Positions 1 through 11,806 of a DNA stretch of 64,000 bases are shown one piece after another. The notes beneath the pieces were generated by a model. The model ran no database searches. It was given only the letters and a program-made list of their open reading frames with translations, and was not told the DNA's origin. The translations under genes were made by a program, and so were the position numbers. This stretch comes from Sarcomyxa edulis. Lineage: Eukaryota > Basidiomycota > Agaricomycetes > Agaricales > Mycenaceae. The stretch spans positions 2,542,001 through 2,606,000 of the forward strand of contig QUOL01000003.1 in the NCBI GenBank assembly GCA_009761415.1, read 5' to 3'. Position 1 is the first letter of the stretch. Each line of letters opens with the position of its first letter.

Positions 1-29
1 ATCACTTTTCTCACTTCCTCTGTATCACC

Positions 30-1768
30 ATGGATGCACTCAAGAAATTGTCCTCTAAATTGCTCAAAAAGTACGTGCTTGTTATTTACAACTACACAAG
101 CAGCATTAGCATTCTCAATTTGTCACATACAGGCCTAAATCCAAGGACAAGCGTCTACGGCATTCCAAGTCCATGCCACTTCAATACCACTGTATCAGCT
201 CTCTCCTCGAAGAACAACAAGGGGTTTTCGAAGAATCTAGCGAAGAACCCCACTCCAAAGCCGTCTACAAAGGGGAGGTTCCCATTCGTGTGGCTAACAT
301 CACATATCCGGATCTCCCTCCACGGATGGAGGATATCGATTCGCCAAGCACCCTAGTAACAAACAGAGCACCTCAGGTCGGTGGAATTTGGGTTCACGGT
401 GCCAGTGGCTCGGTGAGCGAATTCGACCAGCTTATCGGACAGTTTCCACTGCCACCCCATTACAATGCCCATAGCGCACTCTCCACCAAACATAATGTAG
501 GAAGCCCAGATAGAAACAGGAGCTCCGATCTCTTACCTCCCAATCCTGCATTCGACACGTATCGCGAAAATTCTCCCTGCAACTATGTCTCGCAGGGTGG
601 CAATCACCGCATGCAACCCGTTTCTACGGCTAATGCGCGCAGTGCATATTCTACCAGTCATGCCAACGCGTCTGTCCCCAACCTTGGATATGGACGTACC
701 GGTGTCGGCCTCGGGCATTCTCGCACTCACATTCCCATCACTTGTCTTCCTTACGGAGTGGCAGCTAAATCCAATGTATCGGTCAACACTGTTGGCGGTG
801 GCCACAGTCTATCTGGGAATCATCTTGGCACACACCCCACACGAAACCCGTGTGGCGCTGCGCCCCGACCCGCCATTCCCGTCAGCGGCCCCAGCATCGA
901 CATCCGCAGTCTTGCCGTCAGACCTATCCCAATCAAGAATTCACCGGCTATACCCATGCGCGACGCGAATGGAAACTCCTTCACCAATGTCAACGATGTC
1001 TACCGCATTGCCGTTGTAGGAAACAAGCCTCACGCTCAGGAACAACGTCCCATCGTTCACCGTCCTTCAGCATCTCACAAGCACCGTTCAATTCACCCCG
1101 AGGTTAAATTCTCTTCTTTGCACGTTTTTGCTCCAGAGGTTGGCAAGCATGGAGTTCATGAGTCAGATGTTCGACGAGTCGTCGCGGGTAAACAAGATGG
1201 TACGTTTCGTGTTTCGGCTCCATCCTTGTTCAGCTCTGCTAATCTAACCTATGCTGTAGGAAATCCGAAGGACAACCTCAATCGACAGAGGCTGACCCAT
1301 AGTGAGAAGCCTTACCAAGACGAGAGGTCGACTCCCCACCATAAACAAAGCCACAGGCACGAGAAGTCTACGCATAGGGCAAGGACAGCACCTTCCGAGA
1401 AGCCGATCCAGACCGAAAGGCCCCTGCAAAGCGACGACCGAACTCACAATGGCAATCCCGTACCCAAGAGGCCCACCAACACCGCGAAATTGATCCAGAG
1501 TCAACGGCCCATGCACGCCGAAAAGCTCGTAGCTAAAGAGAAGCCACCACAAAGCGAGAAGTACGGCGAGTGGCCAACACATCGTGAAAGGCTACCCTCT
1601 ACGAGCACCGGTCCCAGCAAGCCTGATCGATCGATTCCTGCAGGTCTCGAGATCAAAGGCCCAATTGTAAACGCCAAGAAGACACCCACTCACTACGTTG
1701 ACGGTCGTCGAGTTCCTCATCCTCGTCCTCCCCCCATTGAGGTTTGTCCTGGGGAGGGTTATTTCTGA
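30..1768 (+). CDS. disordered basidiomycete orphan protein
   Basis: I do not recognise this protein. The model has three exons (30-70, 133-1199, 1260-1768) and gives about 538 aa. Intron 1 (71-132) starts GTACGT and ends ACAG, and it restores the frame of the long second exon. Intron 2 (1200-1259) is 60 nt, starts GTACGT, has a CTAAT/CTAAC branch-like site and is frame-neutral, so the frame also stays open if it is retained. The product is rich in Ser, Pro, His, Arg and Asn. Its C-terminal third carries degenerate repeats of the type SEKP / TERP / SQRP / HAEK. No membrane segment, signal peptide or catalytic motif is visible. A low-complexity regulatory or structural role is possible but not shown. 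Confidence 0.6.
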
Positions 1769-2055
1769 CCGCACACGACGTCTCTCTATATTTTCTCGTG
1801 ATCATGGCATGCCTACTTTCCTATTCATCCGTTCCTTAATGTGTTATCCTCAAATGTTGTACGTTGTTACCGTCGGACTTTTCTCAAAATGTGTCTACAC
1901 ATGCACTGTCCTTAAATTTTCGTTGTCCGATTTTGTAGTTGTAGCCATAGAATCATGTACTTCCTACATGTAGCCCACATTCATTCATTTTTTTTCCAAC
2001 ACTTGAGTAGAGACTGCCGGTTCAAAGAAGTCGGGGGTGAAGGTTCTTAAGATTC

Positions 2056-2063
2056 TATAAATA
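2056..2063 (+). promoter_or_regulatory. TATA box of F-box gene 1
   Basis: TATAAATA in the context GATTCTATAAATAG, about 210 bp before the chosen ATG. The same context recurs before the neighbouring F-box copy (4044-4051), so the promoter was part of the duplicated unit. Confidence 0.6.
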
Positions 2064-2172
2064 GATCTTATTTTCGTTCACCCGACTTTTCGTCTTGTGT
2101 CTGCCTCAACTTTTGTCTTGCATCGTCACCCTGGGCTCCTCCCATCACTCAAAAAGGGAAAAGGACGAATCA

Positions 2173-2242
2173 GTGAGCAAACCAGTATGTCAGATGTCTG
2201 GGGATTTCATCCTTATACATTCTCTAATTCTTCGTCGCTCAG
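2173..2242 (+). promoter_or_regulatory. probable 5' UTR intron of F-box gene 1
   Basis: GTGAGC donor and CGCTCAG acceptor with a CTAATT branch-like site. Removing it deletes the upstream ATGs near 2185 and 2194 and makes the ATG at 2266 the first in the mature leader. This is inference from splice signals only. Confidence 0.4.
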
Positions 2243-2265
2243 AGATCTTCACGATCCGGCGTGCC

Positions 2266-3840
2266 ATGGACCCTCACTTCCACCATCTCACTCACTCCAA
2301 TATACCAGCCTCTCATTCTGAGGCTCTTCAAATCCAAGAGTTGATCTCCTTGCAGCGGAGGAATATATCTATCTTGGAAGAACAGATACGCGTCGCAATT
2401 ATCCAGCCACGGGGATTACACTCTGTCGACATCGATTCCACTTTATTATCTCAAAGAGAAGAGCACTACGACCAGTTAAGAAGATACGAATCGACTATCT
2501 CGACTATACGACGTGTCCCAGCTGAGATCCTCGCAGAGATATTCCTTCTCTGCTGCCCTGAACCCGCCTCTTTACCGCCCCTGTGTACTGACCCCCGTCT
2601 AGTGGTCACTCATATCTGCAGTAGATGGAGAAGTATAGCACTGAGCACCCAGACCCTATGGAATCGCGTATCGTGGATCTCTTCAACGTACGAGGATTAC
2701 CGCTCTACGTTGGTCAAAAACATGTTATTACTCCAACAATCGGAGGAGGAGAACAAGAAGATGGTGGGTATTGTTGAAGAGTGGTTCCGTCGCGCTTGGT
2801 GCGTACCGCTGGAGATAAAGCTCAAGTACCCTTCCTCGGTCTACGCCCCCAACTTGGCTATCAGAGACATCGTTATCCCCAATTCCCGTCGGATACAATC
2901 ACTCGAGATGCATGTCCCAGAACAAACAGTTCACTTCTTCATGAGGTTGTCTTCCATCCCGTTTGATTCGCTGGAATCCTTGCATATTTTCGTCACCAAC
3001 GGTTCACTCAAAGTCGCTTCTTGGGCAGGGACCGACGTGCCTCATTCTGCACCAAAACTTCGATGCCTCGGTTTCGATCTGCAAAGAGGACTCGGCGCGT
3101 CTTTGATCGCGTTTCCGTTGTCGAACCTGACTTTTCTTCGCCTTCGCTGTCATTTCGTGCCTGCATGCATGTCCGTCCTTGCTGAATGTCCTATGCTCAT
3201 CGAGTGCGAACTCCACATTTCCGAGGACAACGACATCTCTGAGATCCTAACCTGGGACTCCATGATAACCCTGCCTCACCTACGTCTACTGCATCTTGAG
3301 ACGTCGATGTACGAGTCTTTGTTCCAATATCTTTGCCTTCCGGCGCTTGAGGATCTTGTCGTTCCCCTCTCTGAAAACTCGGATACATTTTTGGCTCTCG
3401 CGTCGCGTTCTGGATTCACTCTGACCAGGCTTTCGGTGAATTCGGAGCCAGAGTCCCTGACTTCTGACGGAGAGGATGCGTTGGAAACCATACTTCGCTG
3501 GACTTCATCCCTGTTGTCACTCCAATTAGTCGGAATACCGTGTCTCCGAGTCATGAAGATGATAGGTTGCTCTCAATTGGTTCCGAATTTGCAGGTCTTT
3601 GAGTTGATATGTGTGGGAGGTGGACGCGGGTGGACTAGCCGGGCTGATATGAATGGCTTCATTGACATGATTGATGCTCGAAAACCGTCGCGGCGCGAGG
3701 AAGCTTGTGACGACTCGTCTTTGCGGGCAGTGGTGATAACTCAATCGCCCTCGAAAGATCTCGCTCGATTCCTTCCAATCGAGAACTGGAGACGAGATGG
3801 CATGATTATCGATGTCCAACACGCACCCTCCAAATCCTAA
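2266..3840 (+). CDS. F-box protein with LRR-like C-terminus (copy 1)
   Basis: This is a 524-aa protein of the large Agaricomycete F-box family, which recruits substrates to SCF ubiquitin ligases through Skp1. An N-terminal coiled coil (about residues 20-75, rich in Leu, Glu and Arg) is followed by an F-box-like segment (RRVPAEILAEIFLLCC, then THICSRWRSIAL and TLWNRV). The rest is a leucine-rich, irregularly repeated region of LRR type. The frame stays open upstream to 2095, but no ATG lies before 2194. I chose 2266 because the paralogue aligns from the same MDP residues and a 5' UTR intron would remove the earlier ATGs. A paralogue lies immediately downstream. The substrate cannot be inferred. 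Confidence 0.75.
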   Translation: MDPHFHHLTHSNIPASHSEALQIQELISLQRRNISILEEQIRVAIIQPRGLHSVDIDSTLLSQREEHYDQLRRYESTISTIRRVPAEILAEIFLLCCPEPASLPPLCTDPRLVVTHICSRWRSIALSTQTLWNRVSWISSTYEDYRSTLVKNMLLLQQSEEENKKMVGIVEEWFRRAWCVPLEIKLKYPSSVYAPNLAIRDIVIPNSRRIQSLEMHVPEQTVHFFMRLSSIPFDSLESLHIFVTNGSLKVASWAGTDVPHSAPKLRCLGFDLQRGLGASLIAFPLSNLTFLRLRCHFVPACMSVLAECPMLIECELHISEDNDISEILTWDSMITLPHLRLLHLETSMYESLFQYLCLPALEDLVVPLSENSDTFLALASRSGFTLTRLSVNSEPESLTSDGEDALETILRWTSSLLSLQLVGIPCLRVMKMIGCSQLVPNLQVFELICVGGGRGWTSRADMNGFIDMIDARKPSRREEACDDSSLRAVVITQSPSKDLARFLPIENWRRDGMIIDVQHAPSKS

Positions 3841-4043
3841 ACCAATGACCGGTCGAGTTAGCTCCCTGTCGTACGTCCTCAGATCTCCTACTCTCTCCTA
3901 ATAGCAACCCACGTTGGATCATGCAATTGTTTGTAGTCAGGGCCTGAGTATGTGTCTGCATATTACAGCACCCACCAGTAACGGAGTCAGAAAAGAGGAT
4001 GCCGGTGCCAAGCCAGAGTTATGTAACCTTCATGCGAAGATTC

Positions 4044-4051
4044 TATAAATA
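4044..4051 (+). promoter_or_regulatory. TATA box of decayed F-box copy 2
   Basis: TATAAATA in the context GATTCTATAAATAC, matching the TATA context of the upstream copy. It sits about 180 bp before the position that aligns with the copy 1 start codon. Confidence 0.5.
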
Positions 4052-4228
4052 CACAACGCAGTCGTCTAGTTCACCGCCATGTTTGTCTTCAAGAAACTGG
4101 TGGCAAGTTGCAACATCCACAAGGAAAAGACAGCAAGGAAAGACCGCAGCAAAGTATGCAGGACGATATAGCATCAGCCATGTACTGATATATGCTTCAG
4201 CCCTAGAAGTCTCAACGAGACAACGACC

Positions 4229-5824
4229 GTGGACCCTAGTTTGCACCGTCTGACTCATTCCAATAGACCAGCTTCTGAAGCTGAGACTCTGCTCATTCTG
4301 AGCTTGATCTCATTGGAGGAAACTAATATCCTTCAATTAGAAGCTCAGATATGCAGCATACGCTCCGACGAAACTCAAGGATCGCAGGCTCAGTCTGTTG
4401 TTGCTACCTTGGTATCACAGCGGGAAGAGCGCCGTGAACGTATAAAGGTGTACAAATCGACTCTCTCGGTCATACGGCACGTACCCACTGAGATCCTAGC
4501 CAAGATATTTCTTCTCTGCTGCGTCGAGCCGGCCTCGGAGCAACGAACCCCGTCTAACGATCAGCCATACCTGTAGCACATGGAGAATGATAGAAAATTG
4601 TGGAATAGTGTGTCGTCACAACTCCTAGAGCACGACGATCCCCTCTGCACCTCAGTCGAGTTCTTGAATACCTTCAATGTGCTGGATACAGCGCACGGTG
4701 TAAAGTTACCTCGTCGATACGATGTGAGGAACGATATACTCCTGGGCATCTCTAGAGAGTGGTTTGGTCGCGTCGGGTCTACACTGCCGTTGGAGATAAA
4801 ACTCGACTACCCATTCTCGATCTTCGCATCTGAAATGCTTATCAGAGACATCATTATCCCAAACTCTCGTCGATTTGGCACTATCGAGATGCAGGTACCT
4901 CAGGATACACTTCAATTCTTCATGGAGCTTCCTAGTATTTCATTCGATCTACTGGAGGTCCTAGATGTCTCCATCGACATAGGATCACCCAGAGTACCTT
5001 CGTGGGCTGGATCTACTGGACTTCTTGCTGCACCGAGGCTTCGAAGCCTCGGTTTCGATATTCCTATTGGATTCGACTCGACCTTGATCAGGTTTCCTCT
5101 GTCGACACTGACTTCTCTTCGCCTTACCTGTCCATCCGTTCCCATATGCCTTACGATCCTTGCCCAATGCCCCAGACTCGTCGAATGCAAGCTAGACATT
5201 TGGCGTTACAACACCAATTTACTGAACGCACGCTGGAAGTCGGTTAACCTTCCTTACCTCCGCGTACTCAACATATTCGACACTTCGAATTATCTTCCAA
5301 TTGATTCTTTGTTTGGACGTCTGACTCTCCCGGCTCTGGAGGATCTTTCAATTTCCTTTTGGGAGAACTCTGATTCATTCGTATCCCTTGCTTCGAGATC
5401 TGCATTCAATCTGACCAGGCTTTCGGTAAAACCGTATGCGTGCTCTCTACGCCTCGACGCGGGAGAAGCATTGGAGACAATGCTACGCCTGACTCCATCT
5501 CTTCTTTCACTCACGCTGTTCGGAATACCCAATGCCAAGGTATCGGATAGGATAGGCCACTACGAGTTGGTACCGAGATTGCAGGTCATTGCTATATGTC
5601 AAGGACATTTGTGGTTTGACAGGATTGCCGTGAGTGGCGTGTCTAAGATAGTTGAGCCTCGGAGACCACGCAGGGGCACCGTGAACGAGTCGTGCTTGCA
5701 GAAAGTCATCTTAGGTGTTTCGATCGTGAATAATTGTATCTCATTATTGCCCCTCGAGCAATGGCGACAAGACGGATTGGAAGTTGACGTTCAGGGACTG
5801 CTAGATGAAATGATGACCAATTGA
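4229..5824 (+). pseudogene. tandem F-box copy 2, probably decayed
   Basis: This is a paralogue of the F-box gene at 2266-3840, alignable from its first residue to its last. Three defects are visible. The start codon position reads GTG (ACCGTGGACCCT, against GCCATGGACCCT in copy 1). The F-box core (about 4535-4600) continues only in a different frame, reading PRLTISHTCSTWRMI against PRLVVTHICSRWRSI in copy 1. The flanking frame carries a TAG at 4574-4576. The 25-nt GT...AG stretch at 4552-4576 is too short for a normal intron. Both flanks share one frame, so two compensating indels bracket the shifted island. The C-terminal 414 codons (4580-5824) are fully open. An alternative is a gene with a new upstream exon; ATG 4079 with donor GTATGC at 4154 was tested but no acceptor restored the frame. 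Confidence 0.65.
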
Positions 5825-5837
5825 ACTAGATACTACG

Positions 5838-8300
5838 CTACCAGATCCGCTTGACCATTGTAAACCGAGTCAGATCTTCCAATTTGACTCGTTCCTTCTT
5901 CCCTCCCTTATTCTGCGGTTTCCGTTCACCTATCTCAGCTGTAGGAGTAGCATCGTCTCGTTTGTTGTCTAAAAGAGTCTTGAGTTCACGATTATATATC
6001 TAATGCGGATTTGTGCCATTGCCATCAGAAACAAAATATATAAAAAGCCAGAGGATACGTACCTGCTCCTCCTTCCCTTCACCAATCGGATCCCGGCCAA
6101 AGTCGTTGATAGCATCTTCCGCTTCACGCGCCTCCATACCCAATCTTCGTCTTGTAGCGTAGCTCACGAGATTGACGCCCATGATGAGCTTCACAACGAC
6201 GAAACTAATGAGATTGCAGGTCTGCGTGTGAGTAGACTACCTGGAAGACAGGTGGCATCACTCACCAAAGCCAGAACAGAACACCCATCACTCCCCATTT
6301 CAGATAATGCACAACCTCTCTGTCAGAGAGTGAGCGGAGATTCCATAAGGAAGGATAATCTGAGTTTTGGGTGAACATGAGGCCAATGGATTGAGACCCT
6401 ATGAGGATGGCAAGGACTGCTAGCGGAAGAGACGCAAAGCCTAGACGGCGGGCCACCAAAGGCGATTGGTCTACGAACGTGTGCTGCGAAGGCTGTCAGT
6501 AGCAAATTTTGACGAAAGACCCAAGAGGCTCACCTTTCGTGCACCTCGTCGACCGAACGCACTTCCACTTGCAAGATCTCGACACAGGACGTCGGTGTAT
6601 CGTTCGTACACTGATGGCCGAATATGATTGAACTTAGTAATAAACGCATGCTTGAACCAGTCCACGAGCATCTCGGATACCATCACGGTCACAACGGGCT
6701 ACGAGGCAAGATTATTATTTCCATATAACAAGTGAGAGATGGACAACGAACGTAGGATATTGTCCATAGCACGTTGTTGCCACGGAACCATCCAAAACTC
6801 TTGGGTAACACGAACCCTTCCTCCGATCCGAATTCGGAACCACTGAGTTCGATTAGATTACGAAAAGCAACAACGCAGAGCATGAGGGCAAGAGTGAAGC
6901 GTTCCACGATATCTATGACCATGTTACGCTCGGTCCATCTATGAAACTTCTGGAGTGACACACCTGCACATGTTATCTGAAAAAGATTGTCTTTTTCGAA
7001 TTTCTTGAAGACACTTCCTTTAATCTCCACAAATTGATTGGAGACAAGTAAAGTGAGAAGAGCGTGATCATATGAATTGACAGCAACGTTGAGCGAGATG
7101 AGTTGGTAAACCATTACAATCGTGTGTGCCACTGAGGTTAGCGACTATCAGGGAAATTTTTACGGGTAACAGTTGTAGGTTGCTCACCATTGTAGAAGGT
7201 GGCCAAGAAAAAGAACAAAAAGGGACGGAAAGTATGGGATGTCATTGGTTTTCGATGTGACAACGGTTCTAGCGTCGATCTGGAAAAAAGACAATCGAGG
7301 ATGTCTTGTCCTATGGATGCACATAATCGATCACCGATCTGCGAGGACAGAACAACCCGGGGTCAAAAACGTGTAGTTTCGAAGGTAGATTGGTACTTAA
7401 GCGTACTTCGAGGGCGTTAAAGATGACATACAATTTGATGGTATCTTGTCCACGGATGGAGTGGTATATTTTGCTCGCGTCAGTAAGAGGGTTTAGTATC
7501 ACGACGGAAATGATGAGAAGCAATATTCGTAAGAGATCGGCTTTCTGTGAAGGTGGAAGTGGAGGAGCGGATGACGAGAATAGATTGGCGACGAAACGGA
7601 AGAAGGCTAGCATAGAGCGTATAGGCAAGATGGTGAACGTATACAAAAAGGAATCTAGACACAAGATAAATCCAAAACCGATTATCTTGAAGCAGGTCAG
7701 ATTGACAGAGATGCACTGTAGACTCAGACTCACCTTTTCGATAGCTAGAGGAATACTCAGGAAATTGCTGACACGCTCCCATTTGAGCTCCTGATGTGAA
7801 TCGAAATCGGTAGCGAGAAGCTCCTCACGAAGATAATCCCAGAGTGAGAATGGGGGAACCGGTGCCGCAGATGGAGCAAAATACGATGATGTAGGTGATG
7901 TAGGTGACTGAGGGGATAACGGAGAAGAGGGACGCGATGGCGGCGAAGGCGATATAGGAGTTGGTGGAAGTGATGTGTACACCATCGGTCTGCTCTCTGA
8001 CATTCTGGGGAATGTACGGTCATTGTAGTGCCCAAATGGAGAGTTGGAAGAACGGCCTCTTGACGCGAAGAACAACCTATCGATTTCAGATATGTCGAGA
8101 TCATTCGGTTGATTTGGTAAACCTCGGGATTGTGAATCTGCCGAGGATGTTGGCGTCGCAAAAGCTTCAGGTCGAGAGGTTGATGAAGGAGCAGATAGTA
8201 GAGGGGGAGTCGATGTACCGACCCATGAGGAGCCGATTGAAGCAGACGAGAAACGTCTTTTCAAACGACGAGCTCGACGAGGAGATGGATTAATCGGCAT
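5838..8300 (-). CDS. TAPT1: TAPT1/EMP65-family ER membrane protein
   Basis: Nine exons (8300-7734, 7685-7407, 7338-7188, 7131-6964, 6912-6752, 6698-6534, 6483-6266, 6204-6063, 5999-5838) join in phase into about 670 aa. The first 150 residues are Ser/Pro-rich and disordered. The conserved domain then runs from LWDYLREELLATDF and ERVSNFLSIPLAIEK, through LCLDSFLYTFTILPIR and SKIYHSIRGQDTIKLYVIF, to MVSEMLVDWFKHAFITKFN, ending LEDLTRFTMVKRIW. Several hydrophobic helices fit a polytopic ER protein. In yeast Emp65 is linked to ER protein quality control with Slp1, and animal TAPT1 to cilia and patterning. It is convergent with the F-box copy (13 bp between stops) and divergent from the O-fucosyltransferase-like gene. 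Confidence 0.9.
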
Positions 8301-8494
8301 CTGGCATTAAACCCGTTTTTTGCAAGAGAAATTGGATTGATTCCGAGGCAAGATTGGCGTGAATGTATGTGGGAGGAAGAAAGGAGGCAACACGCCGACT
8401 TCGCGACCGTGGGCGCTGACTTGCACTGAAACTTCTCTCTTCTGATCATCCCCAAGTTCTCTCAACTCATACCTGCTCGACTTATACCCAAGAG

Positions 8495-8546
8495 CAGTCT
8501 CATCGACGCTCGAGACCTTGAGACATACAGCTTCGTATTAGCATGT
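8495..8546 (+). repeat. 52-bp dispersed repeat, copy 1
   Basis: This stretch, from CAGTCTCATCGACGCTCG to TATTAGCATGT, matches 21042-21093 at 50 of 52 positions in the same orientation, 12.5 kb away. It lies 40 bp before the ATG of the O-fucosyltransferase-like gene, within its leader or promoter. Confidence 0.8.
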
Positions 8547-8585
8547 CACTGACGGTCTGCTGAACCCTCCCGACATATCCTAGGT

Positions 8586-10003
8586 ATGCGAATAATTCGG
8601 TTCTGCACGCGCTGGCGACTCTTGCGCTTTCTGTTGGCGCTACTCTTACTGGTATCCCTGACGGCTACCTACATATACCTCAAAACTCGTCCATCTTACG
8701 CGCTATACCGAGCACTTGATCTGGCAGAGATTGCACTGTCCCACGATCTTATCCGCCAGACATCAGGGAAACGGTATGTCCTGTTCAAACAATTGCGAGG
8801 CGCAGGCTTCAACAATCAGGTTAGTTTCATTCTTATGCATTGCCCGAAAGGCTCAGCTCAGTTCGAAGATTCCCGTAGGCTCAGGAAATCCTCCTGTATC
8901 ACCATCTGGCTCTGTTGACCTCTCGAGTATACGTCTATCAACCGATTGTCTGGCGTGCTAGAGGAGAACATTCTATCGTCCCCTTGTCTGCATTTCTGCG
9001 TGGACCAACTCAAGGAACTGTGAGCGTGGCACTCTTCGAACAGGTCTGTCCCAACCATCAAGTAACGCACGTTAAGCTTGGCGAGGGTGTCCACCAGCAA
9101 GATATATGGAATCATGCTAGAGGCATTCTTGGCCGTGATGATAAGTGCATAATGGTAGATGATTGGATTCTCAACTGGAAGTAGGCAGCAAATACTCCTA
9201 TTGCATTAGTGGCATACTCATTGAACCCGTCTGTTGTCAGTTTTCTCGCTTCCGACGGGCTGCATTCAATATGGCCATCTTTCCAGACCTATCTTTCTAG
9301 ATATTTCATCTGGTCTGATCCGGTGCTGCAAATTGCCAGACGTTCGCACTCTAAACTAGGTTTGCGCTCTAGCCCAGGTTCGTCTGATGGCGACGCGTAT
9401 ATGGCCATACACCTGAGACGTGGTGAGTAATCCTTAGTGGTATTGTGTATTCGAGTTCTGACCGCGTGCTCATCATCAGGCGACTTCGAAAACCACTGTT
9501 ATAGTCTTGCAAACAGCCAGACTGGATTTACCACCTGGGCTACTTTACCGATCTTGAAACCATCCATCTTTCCACCCGCTCTCAATCCTCAAAATCAATC
9601 TTCCACCATCGAGCATTGCTACCCAACTCTTGCTCGAATTCTGGAAGTGATCGACGTACAGGCGCGTGCGAACCCATCTATCAGAACACTACATATCCTC
9701 CACGACGGCGCGTGGGATCATCCATTGGTCTACATTCAACAGTACCAGCTAGAGTCCGCTTTGAAGAGCCCGACGCGTGCGCTTGCGGTAGGATGGACCG
9801 GCGGTCCTATGAGACGGATAACACACTCGGGGATGCTACCGCTCAACTGGGGTGAAGCCGATTGGGCTGTAGCCGTTGATGTTGAGCTTGCTCGGAGAGC
9901 AGGTGTTTTCATCGGGAATGGGTTTTCTAGCCTGAGCACGCAGGTCTTAGCTCTAAGGCTGGGGGCTGATGGAGGGAAGAGTGAAGATATCACGCTTCTG
10001 TGA
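8586..10003 (+). CDS. GDP-fucose protein O-fucosyltransferase-like enzyme
   Basis: Four exons (8586-8819, 8879-9180, 9241-9422, 9480-10003) join in phase to 413 aa. It starts with a short cytosolic tail and a strong membrane anchor (about residues 12-32), so it is a type II Golgi or ER protein. After the stem comes LRGAGFNNQAQEILL, the G-x-x-N-Q type N-terminal motif of the O-FucT superfamily, and later HLRRGDFENHC, the conserved Arg-containing motif. GNGFSSLSTQVLALR near the C-terminus fits the last conserved block. The expected role is transfer of fucose or a related sugar to secreted proteins. The acceptor is unknown, and basidiomycete members are not characterised to my knowledge. Confidence 0.8.
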
Positions 10004-10405
10004 ATGACCGTTCACCCATAAATAGTATGCAGACCTACATACTCGGGCGTCTTTTGTGAAGATTTGGATCAGTGCTGATCAGTGCTGTGGCTAAAGCTTT
10101 CAAGCCACTCGATTGATTCCGCCATAGTACCGCCGGCAAACTCGTATTGCTCCTCGATAAGCCGTGACGCGAGGAACGAGCGGCTCAAACTTATCTCAGG
10201 ATAAGATAAGAATCGAGTGATATTATCACCCTCCGCGTCTCATAAGTCTTTGTTGATTGGGCATTCCCGATCGTGAGAATTCTCGGCCTTAGCCGAGCGT
10301 CAGATGAGACGCCCACGTTCCTAGTCCTACCTTCGAACGTCTTGGTCGCCGTCCTCAACGACGAGCTCGTACTTGCATACTTCTCTCCTTTTTCTCTCTC
10401 TCAAC

Positions 10406-11806
10406 ATGTCTGGAGCTGGAGCTGGAGCATCTCCTCCCCCCTCTTTCCCACCCCCCCCTCTTCCCCCCCCCTCCAGAGCAAGAAAAACTCACCTTTCCGA
10501 AATTGTCTCGAAAGCCCTCAAAAACTTCACTCACCGCGAGAGGGTACAAATGAACACTGAAATAACGAAAAGGAACGCCGTCAGAGACTATAAACGCGCT
10601 CTTCACGTCACAGACCCCTCCAAATACCCCGACCACGCTTCAGACAACTCTTCGCTCATTACTGTAACCACAGAAAACACACCTTCTCCCCCTACCGGCA
10701 AAGAAGGAGCTTTCAAGAAGCTCTTATCAATATTTAGCCCCGAGAAACGTAAGAAACTGAACAGTGCATGGGGCAGGTCAGGTTCCAACGATTCCACGAG
10801 CGACTCCCCTCCAAAAAAGAAGATTCGGACCCTCGACGACCACATCGATTGGATCCCAGGTGGTAATCAGCAGCGCGGTTTTACTAATCAACTAGATGAA
10901 CTCCACAATCTCGAAGTATACATGTCAATAAACATGTTCACCAACGCAAACCTCGACTACATCAACTCCCACGCCGGTTCTCACAAGATGACAAGAGTCA
11001 ACCCCAAAAAACGAGGCGACAAACCATACCACGTCATCGACATTCAAGCTCTCCTCGCGATCATTGGTAAAGAAGAATCCATCACTCCCGACGAATGGTT
11101 AGAGGCGGCTCAAAACTTCACGCGTTTCGAGGCTGGCTTCAGCGATGGGGTGGGCGAAGGTAGTTGGGCTTGGCACATTGATCAACACTTTGGGTGGCTT
11201 TCTACTAGGCCAGATTTCATCAAGTGTTTCAAGGCCGTTCTCGAAACCGACATGAAAATTCGATTGGAATACGTTACAGAAAAATACAAGTTCACCGCCC
11301 AACGTTATGATCGACTCTACTCCGACGCAAAAAACCGCCTCGCTATCGAAGAATCCGAACACCGGTTAGAAAATCGCTTCCGCTCCTTCATGAACTCCTC
11401 CAATGCCTCCCAATCCTCTGTCCAATCCTCGTCTCGTCAACCCCTCCCATCTCAATCTGCCGCAGCTTTTGCGTCTCGTTCTAACGCAAACGCGTCCAGA
11501 ACTTCCTTTCAGGAAGGCGATCGGAGTAACGCTCCCCCTCCGGTTTGCCTCATCTGCGCCAGGGTGGGACACAGTATCTACGACTGCTCGTATAACGCCT
11601 TTGAAGACGGTAAGGCCACCACAACCATCTGCAAAGGGAAGGACCTCGTATCGATCAGCGACCAATCTTGCGTCTGCCGCTCCTACAACATCCGAGGAGA
11701 AGCGTCCGGATGCACACACGGAGCAAAACGTCTTCACCACTGCACCTTCTGCCACGCCGCCCACTCCGCATTCAGCTGGTCCTGCAGAACAGAACCGACC
11801 CGCTGA
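10406..11806 (+). CDS. gag: gag-like ORF1 of YR retroelement
   Basis: This 466-aa frame opens at ATG 10406; the frame is open slightly earlier but without an ATG. The N-terminus is Gly/Ala then Pro-rich. A basic PPKKKIR stretch could be a nuclear signal. The middle is helical. The C-terminus has a Cys/His cluster (CLICARVGHSIYDC followed by further C-x-C, H and C-x-x-C pairs), consistent with a nucleic-acid-binding zinc domain of Gag. The next ORF lies in the +1 frame and overlaps it, so pol would need frameshifting, splicing or reinitiation. Confidence 0.7.
   Translation: MSGAGAGASPPPSFPPPPLPPPSRARKTHLSEIVSKALKNFTHRERVQMNTEITKRNAVRDYKRALHVTDPSKYPDHASDNSSLITVTTENTPSPPTGKEGAFKKLLSIFSPEKRKKLNSAWGRSGSNDSTSDSPPKKKIRTLDDHIDWIPGGNQQRGFTNQLDELHNLEVYMSINMFTNANLDYINSHAGSHKMTRVNPKKRGDKPYHVIDIQALLAIIGKEESITPDEWLEAAQNFTRFEAGFSDGVGEGSWAWHIDQHFGWLSTRPDFIKCFKAVLETDMKIRLEYVTEKYKFTAQRYDRLYSDAKNRLAIEESEHRLENRFRSFMNSSNASQSSVQSSSRQPLPSQSAAAFASRSNANASRTSFQEGDRSNAPPPVCLICARVGHSIYDCSYNAFEDGKATTTICKGKDLVSISDQSCVCRSYNIRGEASGCTHGAKRLHHCTFCHAAHSAFSWSCRTEPTR

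Noticed and set aside
4079..4200. Upstream exon (ATG 4079, donor GTATGC) for the second F-box gene
   Set aside because: Neither the CTTCAG nor the next AG acceptor gives the F-box frame; each runs into a stop.
4552..4576. 25-nt GT...AG stretch as an intron rescuing the second F-box gene
   Set aside because: It is shorter than any other intron here, and the F-box homology continues through it in another frame, which shows indels rather than splicing.
7390..7794. 134-codon plus-strand frame
   Set aside because: It lies antisense to the conserved TAPT1 domain exons and has no recognisable features.
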